DNA from: Candidatus Zixiibacteriota bacterium
GTDB lineage: Bacteria > Zixibacteria > MSB-5A5 > CAIYYT01
DNA length: 6,059 nucleotides
NCBI GenBank assembly: GCA_963205155.1
Contig: CAUJJY010000079.1
Span: forward strand, 1 to 6,059
Direction: 5' to 3'
The notes beneath the pieces were generated by a model. That model did no database searches. It was given only the letters and a program-made list of their open reading frames with translations, and was not told where the DNA came from. Of this stretch, positions 1 to 5,576 are shown in pieces. Numbering within the stretch: the stretch's first letter is position 1; the number at the start of each line of letters is the position of its first letter. A program made the position numbers and the translations under genes.

Positions 1-2
1 AC

Positions 3-869
3 GCTGCGCCCAACGTCTATTGCCATTACAACGTGAACGGCACGCAGTTGATCGTCCGGCGGTTGCTCGATGGCGCTTCGATCTGGGATGACGCCCTCGT
101 GATTCACACTGGCGTTTACCTGAACGACCGGCTCGGTTCGAGCTTGTCGGAATCACATTCCTTAGTCGGTGTTGTCTTCGAGGCAAACTACAAACTCTGG
201 TATGCCGAATGTGATGGAGTCAGCTGGGGAGGCGTATTTGAAATTTCGTCTCTCTCCGCGACCCCGCCGCTCCTGCAATTCAACGGCGAAATTCCTTATG
301 TCATCTACGGTGTCGAGATTGGCTCCGCGCAGGTTGAACTCCGCTATCGCTGCAAAACCGGAGTCGGTTTCGCCCCGGAGTCTTTGCTTGCGTCCGAGTT
401 CGCCCGCTTTTCAGCAGTCTATCTTTATGATCACGACGGCTCGCCTCAATTTCACAATCGTACCCTTGAGGCAGCCAGCACGATCGCCGCAGATGTCCTT
501 GCCACCGACTCCCACGCCCTGGTAGCAGCAGTCGATGATGCCCTTTGTCTCGGAGCCGAAACGCCGTTTGCGAATGTGAGTATTGTGCTATCGACTATCG
601 GCGCCGGTGGTGCTGTGGTCTGGGAACATTATTCAGACTTTGGCTGGAAATCGTTCGTGCCCGAATCAGGCGTCTGTCACTTTGAACAGGCAACACAGCT
701 TTTGCGGCTATGGACCGACTCCGCCCACTGTCCGGTCGACTGGCAGAAGTGTAAGATCGAATCCCGCTCACATTTCTGGATTCGCGCTCGGGTCACAACC
801 GCCTACTCGACAGCACCGGTTGGATCGCAAATCACGCCGTGTACCGCGATCACGTACCTCAATAACTAA
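3..869 (+). CDS. Phage tail/baseplate-like structural protein, 5' end missing
   Basis: This is the 3' part of a gene. The frame is open back to base 3, so the GTG at 33 is unlikely to be the real start. 288 residues are visible. Residues 1 to about 140 are rich in short beta-strand-like stretches with repeated aromatic/Gly patterns (LWYAECDGVSWGG, PYVIYGVEIG, ELRYRCKTG), which look like blades of a sialidase/BNR-type beta-propeller. Residues about 145-282 match a pattern I know from tail and baseplate proteins of many phages: LCLGAETPF, then VWEHYSDFGW, then DW, then FWIRARVTT, then a Pro-rich end with a QITPC motif. The role would be a virion or tail-like structural part, but no specific family member can be named. 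It is the first visible gene of a same-strand block and ends 13 nt before the next. It has several Cys residues in the second half. Confidence in the gene is high; in the phage-type assignment moderate; in the propeller low. Confidence 0.85.
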   Translation, partial: AAPNVYCHYNVNGTQLIVRRLLDGASIWDDALVIHTGVYLNDRLGSSLSESHSLVGVVFEANYKLWYAECDGVSWGGVFEISSLSATPPLLQFNGEIPYVIYGVEIGSAQVELRYRCKTGVGFAPESLLASEFARFSAVYLYDHDGSPQFHNRTLEAASTIAADVLATDSHALVAAVDDALCLGAETPFANVSIVLSTIGAGGAVVWEHYSDFGWKSFVPESGVCHFEQATQLLRLWTDSAHCPVDWQKCKIESRSHFWIRARVTTAYSTAPVGSQITPCTAITYLNN

Positions 870-882
870 AGCAGGGGACTCT

Positions 883-1704
883 ATGCCGTTTACCAATTCT
901 GAAATCGTGCGCCATCATTTGATTGAGACAACTTCTTTGCGCGACAGTTTTCGCGACATCCCCGTCGAGATGACGGGGCTTTCGACAATTGCTCTGATGC
1001 ACTCGCAACTCAAAGACGGGACGCTTGTCGTCAAGGGCAAGGAACTCGGCGCACCGCAAGCCACGCTCGTAACTCTGGGTGACACGCCAACTCCGCTTGG
1101 GGCTACGAACATCATTCCCGACAGTGTCGTTGTCGCTTCCGACTCATCGCTCGGTCGCATCTACACGGAGCATGTAGATTATCACATCGACTACCTCCAC
1201 GGCACCATCGCGAGACTGGATGGCGAAATCCCGGCCGGCGCAACAGTCGCTGTGTGGTTCTTTGCCTATCGCATCTATCAGCGCGGTAACGATTACAGCG
1301 TGGATCATCTGCGCGGTACTATAAGGCGCATCAGCGGTAGCCAGATCGAGGATGGTCAGACAGTCTTCGTCGATTACGAAACGATGTCGTTGACACTCAA
1401 CGAAAGCCAGCTCGACAACGCTGTCGCCGAAGCCGACGATCTGTTGTTAAGCCTGATCGATGAGGTGTATCACGATTCGTCATCTCAAAGCCTCGTTACC
1501 GCCGAAACTTATCTGGCACTGGCAGTGCTCTGTCGGGTCAGAGCGCTCTTGGCGTTACAACAACCCGATGGAAGTGCTACTGCCCGCCACTGGCAGGAAC
1601 TGGGTGCCAACTACCACGCGGATGGGCTCAAGATCGCGTCGCGTTTTGCTCCGCCTCGCGGTCAACTCAACACGCCGGTGCGCGTGACGGGAGGTGAAGG
1701 CTGA
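883..1704 (+). CDS. Phage structural-type protein with two tandem DY/GTI repeats
   Basis: The protein has 273 residues. The frame is open upstream to 583, but that stretch lies inside the previous gene. The ATG at 883 follows AGGGGA (873-878) and starts 13 nt after the upstream stop, so it is the best start. Residues 93-130 and 131-169 are two copies of one unit: an aromatic-rich entry (IYTEHVDY / IYQRGNDY), Asp, then HGTIARL / RGTIRRI, then a Gly/Asp turn and a strand (ATVAVWFFAY / QTVFVDYETM). The 'DYxVDxxxGTIxR' signature is common in beta-sandwich parts of phage tail and virion proteins. Residues about 175-255 are mainly helical, rich in Ala and Leu (AVAEADDLLLSLIDEVYH, TYLALAVLCRVRALLAL). 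There is no signal peptide or membrane segment. It likely acts as a structural partner of the upstream protein; the exact role is unknown. Its stop overlaps the next start (TGATG), suggesting translational coupling. Confidence 0.86.
   Translation: MPFTNSEIVRHHLIETTSLRDSFRDIPVEMTGLSTIALMHSQLKDGTLVVKGKELGAPQATLVTLGDTPTPLGATNIIPDSVVVASDSSLGRIYTEHVDYHIDYLHGTIARLDGEIPAGATVAVWFFAYRIYQRGNDYSVDHLRGTIRRISGSQIEDGQTVFVDYETMSLTLNESQLDNAVAEADDLLLSLIDEVYHDSSSQSLVTAETYLALAVLCRVRALLALQQPDGSATARHWQELGANYHADGLKIASRFAPPRGQLNTPVRVTGGEG
1690..1697 (+). promoter_or_regulatory. Strong Shine-Dalgarno site for the 1704 gene
   Basis: GGAGGTGA is an eight-base match to the usual 16S anti-Shine-Dalgarno sequence. It sits 6 nt before the ATG at 1704, inside the last codons of the upstream gene. 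It fixes the 1704 start and suggests that this small protein is made in quantity, or independently of re-initiation at the TGATG junction. Confidence 0.85.
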
Positions 1705-2075
1705 TGAATCCGACACTGACTTATTTGCTCGCCCGCAAGATGTGGCTCGTCCCCGGAGTTGCTGTCTGGGGTGATCTCGCCAATTTCGAGGCCGAATTCA
1801 TCATCTCCGAAGCAAACGGCGCCGCCAAGCGAATTCTGCATAGCAATTGCCTGTTAGGTGGATCGGCACAGACAGTCACCTTTGCCGACTTGACTGATCA
1901 TCGCGGCAACAAACTGCCGCCGACGATACTCAATGCGAGCGTCGTGGCGATCCCGCGCGGAAATGTCGGCGTCATTGCGCAGGGCAACGTTGCTCCCGAC
2001 TCATTTCGAGTGGCGCGAGTTACGCCCTCAACGCAGGCCGTGACTGCGGATCTGCTCATCATCGAGATGGGATAG
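1704..2075 (+). CDS. Small beta-rich protein of the tail-like block, unknown function
   Basis: This is a 123-residue protein that I cannot assign to a named family. The start is secure: a one-base overlap (TGATG) with the previous stop and a very strong ribosome site at 1690-1697. The sequence is mostly short predicted strands. A central part (about residues 56-75) reads TVTFADLTDHRGNKLP, and the C-terminus is a strand ending LLIIEMG. An LTD-x-x-GN-x-LP segment followed by strands is of the kind seen in small structural proteins near phage tail genes, but this is only a resemblance. There is no signal peptide; the N-terminal region (LTYLLARKMWLVPGVAVWG) is mildly hydrophobic but carries Arg and Lys. 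Given its place between structural-type genes, it is probably a minor component of the same assembly. The stop is followed by a 29-nt gap, one of only two real gaps in the block. Confidence 0.82.
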   Translation: MNPTLTYLLARKMWLVPGVAVWGDLANFEAEFIISEANGAAKRILHSNCLLGGSAQTVTFADLTDHRGNKLPPTILNASVVAIPRGNVGVIAQGNVAPDSFRVARVTPSTQAVTADLLIIEMG

Positions 2076-2085
2076 CGTGACAGCG

Positions 2086-2097
2086 CAAATCGATTTG
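2086..2097 (+). repeat. 12-bp perfect palindrome in the 29-nt gap between two genes
   Basis: CAAATCGATTTG is its own reverse complement. It lies between the stop at 2075 and the ATG at 2105, and its end overlaps the GAGG ribosome site (2097-2100) of the downstream gene. A short hairpin or a protein-binding site could modulate translation here, but at 12 bp chance is quite possible. Confidence 0.4.
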
Positions 2098-2104
2098 AGG
2101 CACA

Positions 2105-2368
2105 ATGGCTAAGACCCGCAGTCGCAGAAAGTGCCTTTCGCAATCAAATGACCTGGATATTCTTGAGGAAATTCAAGCGAAGATCGTCGAGGAACTGCGC
2201 ACTAAGGAAATCAATCCGCGTGTCGCCGATCTGCTCAAAGCCCTCGAGCTCAAAATCAAGCTCAAGCTATCGCAAAATGACAAGGAGAAGATTTGGAAAC
2301 TCATCAATCAACTGCGCGGCGAGGAATTGCCCGCAGACGACGACACCGAGTTCAACTCGGACTCGTAG
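2105..2368 (+). CDS. Small charged helical protein, unknown function
   Basis: The protein has 87 residues. The ATG at 2105 follows TTGAGG (2095-2100) with a short 4-nt spacer. The N-terminus is basic (KTRSRRK). Residues about 16-73 are almost entirely predicted helix with heptad-like spacing of Leu and Ile (LDILEEIQAKIVEELR, ADLLKALELKIKLKLS, KEKIWKLINQLR), and the C-terminus is very acidic (DDDTEFNSDS). The 'EIxPRVADLLKALELK' segment recalls short helical proteins that sit among phage packaging and structural genes, including some annotated as terminase small subunits. There is no clear helix-turn-helix DNA-binding segment, so I do not assert that function. It could equally be an assembly chaperone or scaffold. 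It has no signal peptide, unlike the two genes after it. The stop overlaps the GTG at 2368 (TAGTG), so the next gene may be coupled to it. Confidence 0.78.
   Translation: MAKTRSRRKCLSQSNDLDILEEIQAKIVEELRTKEINPRVADLLKALELKIKLKLSQNDKEKIWKLINQLRGEELPADDDTEFNSDS
2282..2287 (+). promoter_or_regulatory. Possible Shine-Dalgarno for an upstream TTG start at 2293
   Basis: AAGGAG stands 5 nt before a TTG at 2293 that is in frame with the 2368-3849 gene. It lies within the coding sequence of the 2105 gene, where the same bases encode Lys and Glu, so it may be accidental. If used, it adds 25 residues, including an arginine-rich stretch directly before the hydrophobic signal segment. Confidence 0.4.
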
Positions 2369-3849
2369 TGCTCGTCGTTTCAATGCTACTTTCATTCCCT
2401 TCGGCGCGTGGGAGCAGCGACATCCGGGTTGCGTTGGTCGTCGAGGACATTAACACCAAGGGCATCGACACATTGTTGGCGAACGCGCTGTCTGGCGATC
2501 TCGGTTACGACGTATACTGGTTAACCCCTGATAGCATTGTCGTTCGCAACTCCGCCTACTTCGACACAACATTCAAAGCAGTAGTCTGGTGCGGTAAAGA
2601 GGTCGCCGCACCGTCGCCGAACACTGTTGCCGATACCATCGCCAACTCCTACAGCGGTTTTGTCAGCCTTCATAGCGACACCTGGGATGAAATCAATCTC
2701 GGCGTCAATTCCAACGGCACCAATGGCCGCACGGTAGAGGCATCGGGCTTTGTGCGCGCGATCAACCGCAACCATTGGATTACCCGCGTGCTTCAGGATA
2801 CACTCCACCTTTGGACAGCGACTTCCCTCGGCATCTACGGGCTGGCGTTTCCCGACACGATGCACGACATCACGCCGCTGATCATCGACAAGGACGATGC
2901 CGATGATACCTCGCACGTTCATCTCTGTGTCGCTGATTCAGGAGGGACGATCATCAATACCGGCGATTGGCGGAACATAGCCAAGGGTCGTCGCGTATTT
3001 CTTGGTTTGTTTTCAGTAACTTCGACCCCGCGCGATTCCTGTCAGTTCTTCACGATCTTCACCCGCGCTGTTGCGTGGGCCGCACGTGACACGGCCAACA
3101 GCCACATTGCTCGTAGTGCATGCTTTACGGGCAAGATCGAAATTGAAGACGCCTGGGCGGAGTCATCCTCAGGAACCGACTCACTGGAAAGCTACGGCGG
3201 CTGGGGAAGTCTCTATACCGGCCACGACTACAACCACAAAGTGGCGTTTATGAAAATCAACACTGACGCACTTCGACGGAAGATTACGAACGCCACTGCC
3301 GTCGTTGAGCGCTTTGCCATTCGCACCAAAGTGTTGAGTGTCGCGAACGGTGTCGAGGACTCGCTCTGGGAATCAACCAACGGTATCAAGTTGCTCAAAC
3401 TTCAGTGGGTCTGCGGCAATGCGACCGGCCAAACGAACACGAACTTCGTCAACTGGGTGTATCGCTACATTGCAGCCGTCGACACCTTCCGCTGGAATCT
3501 TGGCGGGGCATTTGGCGCTAACAGCGATGTCGTCGACACGGTATTGGATTCGATCAGACAGAACCGCGGTAACACGGCCGGCGGCACGCTTGTTACTTGG
3601 ACAATTCCACCGCAGTTTGCAGATCGTATGGTCGGGGATACGACTGCCAACCACGGCTGGGTGTGGCACAATTATTGGAATAATCAAGTCGGGCAGGTGA
3701 ATGACGCTGAGATCATCTATCACTCATCCGAAGCCAACTCCGTGAACGATCGCCCGCTGGTCACTATCAAACTCACCTCACCGATTGCATTGCACACTCG
3801 CCGCCGGATCGCAATCATCAGCGGCGGCTTGATTGGAGAACTACATTGA
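2368..3849 (+). CDS. Exported protein: ThuA/GATase-like domain plus DNRLRE-like domain
   Basis: The protein has 493 residues from the GTG at 2368 or 518 from the TTG at 2293. The GTG overlaps the previous stop (TAGTG), like other junctions here, but has no clear ribosome site. The TTG has AAGGAG before it and would give a full signal peptide (basic RRRRHR, then a hydrophobic core of about 14, then SARG-SS). In 518-residue numbering, residues about 44-265 resemble a flavodoxin-like ThuA/class I GATase fold: strand DIRVALVVED, FKAVVWCGK, GFVSLHS, an HD motif, RRVFLGLFSV, and the terminal helix FTRAVAWAA. No GxCxG nucleophile elbow is visible, so amidotransferase activity is unlikely. Residues about 280-495 match the DNRLRE/CBM96-type beta-sandwich pattern: KVAFMKI, a long linker with TWTIPP, DTTANHGWVW, then IIYHSSEANSVNDRPLVTIKL. 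It is probably an extracytoplasmic surface or binding protein. Gene confidence is high, fold assignments are moderate, and the start is unresolved. Confidence 0.88.
   Translation: MLVVSMLLSFPSARGSSDIRVALVVEDINTKGIDTLLANALSGDLGYDVYWLTPDSIVVRNSAYFDTTFKAVVWCGKEVAAPSPNTVADTIANSYSGFVSLHSDTWDEINLGVNSNGTNGRTVEASGFVRAINRNHWITRVLQDTLHLWTATSLGIYGLAFPDTMHDITPLIIDKDDADDTSHVHLCVADSGGTIINTGDWRNIAKGRRVFLGLFSVTSTPRDSCQFFTIFTRAVAWAARDTANSHIARSACFTGKIEIEDAWAESSSGTDSLESYGGWGSLYTGHDYNHKVAFMKINTDALRRKITNATAVVERFAIRTKVLSVANGVEDSLWESTNGIKLLKLQWVCGNATGQTNTNFVNWVYRYIAAVDTFRWNLGGAFGANSDVVDTVLDSIRQNRGNTAGGTLVTWTIPPQFADRMVGDTTANHGWVWHNYWNNQVGQVNDAEIIYHSSEANSVNDRPLVTIKLTSPIALHTRRRIAIISGGLIGELH
3835..3839 (+). promoter_or_regulatory. 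Shine-Dalgarno deciding the TTG start at 3846
   Basis: GGAGA ends 6 nt before the TTG at 3846. That TTG overlaps the previous stop by 4 nt (TTGA), and the protein then begins with a complete signal peptide (MKSLLLFIAI). Together these support a non-ATG start here. Confidence 0.75.
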
Positions 3850-4862
3850 AAAGTCTGCTCTTGTTCATTGCTATTAGTTTTTGCTCGGCGCAGGCGCAGT
3901 TATCAATCTCGCCCGCAATCGCCGGAAACGGAACCACAGATTCGGTCATCGTATCATTCTGTACATTTGACACAACGCTGTATCCGACCATAGCAGCCGC
4001 CGACAGCATTATCGCGCTGCGTTTCGGTCCCAACGGTGCCTTGGTCGATTCGGTGACGCAGTCATCGCCGGCAATAGGTCATCCGCGCTCGGGCTGGTAT
4101 GAAATCCACTACCGTGCCGCAAACAGCGAATCCCAACTCGGTCTCTACCGCGTCTTTGTGCGCGCTAAGATAGGCGGCGCCTGGCGTGGCGCAGCGACGG
4201 GGAGTTATCAGATCATCGGAGATGATGTCGGCGACTACTTTGCCGATATCGCGAGCGCGGTATCGTTATCTGGATCGGGCGCCTTTGCTTGCACGCTCTT
4301 TGTGTTTGATGTCGGTTCAACATCAGCCATCTCCGGCGCCTTTGTGCGCCTGCTAAACTCAGATCAAACAACAGTTGCCGCGATGGGAAGTTGCGATCCA
4401 AATGGACGACTGCTGTTTGCGCTCGATGATCACCAATATCACGCCTTCGTTCATCAAAACGGATATGGGCAGACGGACATTCCCGCGCCAGTCGCGGTCA
4501 GTCCGGAAGGCACCAACGACACGATCTGGATGATGCGCTTTGATCCCGGCAGCGCGCCACAGGCAAACCTCTGCCGTGTTTACGGCTATGTCGAATCACT
4601 TGATGGTCGGGGAATCGAAGGAGTTAATGTCACGGCGCGTATCGCGAAGTCACCGCTACTGCTGGACGGCGTCATCATTTCACCCTTTGCTTTGGCTTCA
4701 ACCACGGATTCGAGCGGTTATTGGTATCTCGACCTGATTCCGAGTAGTGAACTCGATCCTGACGACACGAAGTATGACGTGACCCTGCACTATCCGTCCG
4801 GTACAATCTTGCGCAAACAAGTGAGTGTCCCCGCCGAAGTGAGCTTCTGGATGCGCTGGTAA
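3846..4862 (+). CDS. Secreted multi-domain beta-sandwich protein (Ig-like plus two carboxypeptidase-regulatory-like domains)
   Basis: The protein has 338 residues from a TTG start. Residues 1-17 are a classic Sec signal peptide: Lys2, a hydrophobic core LLLFIAI, and an A-Q-A cleavage site before Gln18. Cys13 is not in a lipobox (Phe at -1), so a lipoprotein is unlikely. Residues about 18-123 look like an Ig-like domain (strands DSVIVSF, ALRFGPNG, GWYEIHYRA, GLYRVFVRAKIGGAW). Residues about 147-230 resemble a carboxypeptidase-regulatory-like fold (ISGAFVRLLNSD, DPNGRLLFALDD-x-x-YHAFV-x-x-x-GY). Residues about 243-338 form a second such domain (RVYGYVESLDGRGIEGVNVTA, then TTDSSGYWYLDLIPSSEL, then KYDVTLHYPSG, then VSVPAE). 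The last pattern is well known as an accessory domain in phage tail fibre and baseplate proteins. No enzyme motifs are seen. It likely forms part of a surface or virion-like structure, or an adhesin-like appendage. It ends the block, 26 nt before convergent pgsA. The exact role is unknown. Confidence 0.92.
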   Translation: MKSLLLFIAISFCSAQAQLSISPAIAGNGTTDSVIVSFCTFDTTLYPTIAAADSIIALRFGPNGALVDSVTQSSPAIGHPRSGWYEIHYRAANSESQLGLYRVFVRAKIGGAWRGAATGSYQIIGDDVGDYFADIASAVSLSGSGAFACTLFVFDVGSTSAISGAFVRLLNSDQTTVAAMGSCDPNGRLLFALDDHQYHAFVHQNGYGQTDIPAPVAVSPEGTNDTIWMMRFDPGSAPQANLCRVYGYVESLDGRGIEGVNVTARIAKSPLLLDGVIISPFALASTTDSSGYWYLDLIPSSELDPDDTKYDVTLHYPSGTILRKQVSVPAEVSFWMRW

Positions 4863-4874
4863 AAGTAGGGAAGT

Positions 4875-4904
4875 GCGTCGCTGCGAAATCAGCGGCGCTT
4901 TCTT
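4875..4904 (+). terminator. Rho-independent terminator of the left block
   Basis: A 9-bp stem (4875-4883 with 4890-4898, one G-U pair) and a 6-nt loop CGAAAT are followed on the + strand by TTTCTT. It begins 12 nt after the stop at 4862. The right arm and tail overlap the last codons of convergent pgsA. On the - strand the run after the stem is a weak pyrimidine tract, so it may partly work both ways. Confidence 0.65.
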
Positions 4905-5410
4905 AGATAGAGCAGGAACGAAATCGGCACCATCGCCACTGCCAGCACCAGTAGTATCTTCTGTATGATCAGAAACGGTGTCAGGTAGCTAATCACAAGT
5001 AGTACCCACGCCAGCGCGGTCAACTTGCCGAACAGATTGGAGGTGGGTATCTCCGTCGTCTTTGATAGTGTCGCAAGACTACCGACCAACAACAGCAGAT
5101 CGCGCGCGATAATTATTGCCGCCGCCCACCACGGGAAATCGCGATAGACTGCCAGCGCAACGACCAAAGCCGCGACGCCGATTTTGTCCGCCAGGGGATC
5201 GAGGATTTTGCCCAGTTCTGACACTTGATTCAGCTTGCGGGCAAAGTAGCCGTCGAGAACATCGGTGGCAATTGCGACTCCCAAGAGCGCCAACGCGGCG
5301 TTGTCTTTGCCGTACGCGATACAAATCACCGGCAGGGGCAGGAAGAACAGTCTAAACAGCGTCAGCAGATTCGGGACGTACAGCAATTCGCGCGAATTGA
5401 TTTTGATCAT
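4889..5410 (-). CDS. pgsA: CDP-diacylglycerol--glycerol-3-phosphate 3-phosphatidyltransferase
   Basis: Phosphatidylglycerophosphate synthase joins CDP-diacylglycerol and sn-glycerol 3-phosphate to give phosphatidylglycerol phosphate, the committed step to phosphatidylglycerol and cardiolipin. It acts in the inner membrane. The protein has 173 residues, slightly short for the family. The complete CDP-alcohol phosphotransferase signature is visible: D50, D53, G54, A57, R58, G67, D71, D75 (DVLDGYFAR...GKILDPLAD). The N-terminal VPNLLTLFRL is typical of PgsA rather than of phosphatidylserine synthase or cardiolipin synthase. Hydrophobic segments occur at about 22-34, 37-49, 76-88, 94-112 and 130-168, and the C-terminus is basic (RKRR). 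The ATG at 5408-5410 is the best start, with no good Shine-Dalgarno before it. A TTG nearer the VPNLL motif is possible. The start codon sits inside a perfect 15-bp palindrome. The gene lies downstream of lon on the same strand with a 166-nt spacer and probably has its own promoter. Confidence 0.97.
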   Translation of the reverse strand: MIKINSRELLYVPNLLTLFRLFFLPLPVICIAYGKDNAALALLGVAIATDVLDGYFARKLNQVSELGKILDPLADKIGVAALVVALAVYRDFPWWAAAIIIARDLLLLVGSLATLSKTTEIPTSNLFGKLTALAWVLLVISYLTPFLIIQKILLVLAVAMVPISFLLYLRKRR

Positions 5411-5420
5411 GAGTCATGAT
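5406..5420. repeat. 15-bp palindrome covering the pgsA start codon
   Basis: ATCATGA-G-TCATGAT is a perfect inverted repeat with 7-bp arms and a single central base. It covers the pgsA start codon (5408-5410) and overlaps the possible -10 region (5417-5422). It could be an operator for a dimeric regulator or a start-occluding structure. No regulator is visible in the window. Confidence 0.55.
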
Positions 5421-5444
5421 TAGAGGTCGAAGCAAGATAGTCAA
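5417..5444 (-). promoter_or_regulatory. Possible pgsA promoter giving a leaderless or near-leaderless mRNA
   Basis: On the - strand, TTGACT (5439-5444) lies 16 nt from TAATCA (5417-5422), which ends 6 nt before the pgsA ATG. The -35 is a good match, the -10 only partial. A start 6-7 nt after the -10 would fall on or beside the ATG, which fits the absence of a Shine-Dalgarno site. This is inferred from consensus only. Confidence 0.35.
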
Positions 5445-5491
5445 GATAAAGGGAGCTTGCGGATTCGAAAGGTTTCTACCACCTATGGGCT

Positions 5492-5514
5492 TTGTGCGCG
5501 GCGGGCGCGCACAA
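5492..5514. repeat. Strong GC-rich hairpin between lon and pgsA
   Basis: TTGTGCGCG (5492-5500) and CGCGCACAA (5506-5514) form a perfect 9-bp stem around a 5-nt loop. There is no T-run on either side, so it is not a classic Rho-independent terminator. Short direct repeats GGGCTTT flank it (5488-5494 and 5519-5525). It may stabilise the lon 3' end or reduce read-through into pgsA. No other gene or signal stands out in the 166-nt spacer apart from the promoter and palindrome noted separately. Confidence 0.5.
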
Positions 5515-5576
5515 TCAAGGGCTTTCAACAATCTTTCTGTAGGGAAAGACGACTGCTGCGTGGCGGAGCAATCTTG

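Noticed and set aside
169..525. 118-codon open frame on the + strand inside the first gene
   Set aside because: It lies in another frame of a gene with clear domain patterns, has low-complexity Arg/Ser/Pro composition and no ribosome site.
583..882. Upstream extension of the 883-1704 gene to an ATG at 583
   Set aside because: It would overlap the first gene by almost 290 nt. The ATG at 883 has its own ribosome site and a natural position after the upstream stop.
2521..2922. 133-codon open frame on the - strand
   Set aside because: It is antisense to the ThuA/DNRLRE-like gene, whose frame shows domain patterns, and has no ribosome site or recognisable product.
3373..3723. 116-codon antisense open frame
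   Set aside because: It is a shadow of the coding frame on the + strand; its composition is not protein-like.
3858..3890. Possible lipobox around Cys13 of the secreted protein
   Set aside because: The residue before Cys is Phe, not Gly, Ala or Ser, while a good signal peptidase I site (A-Q-A) follows.
4863..4888. Possible phage attachment site at the junction of the tail-like block and pgsA
   Set aside because: There is no tRNA, no integrase and no direct repeat of this segment elsewhere in the window; the stretch is explained by a terminator.
5532..5549. Weak hairpin TCTTTCT/GGAAAGA considered as the lon terminator
   Set aside because: The stem is short and A/T-rich with a G-U pair, and only TTGTT follows on the - strand, so it is too weak to call.
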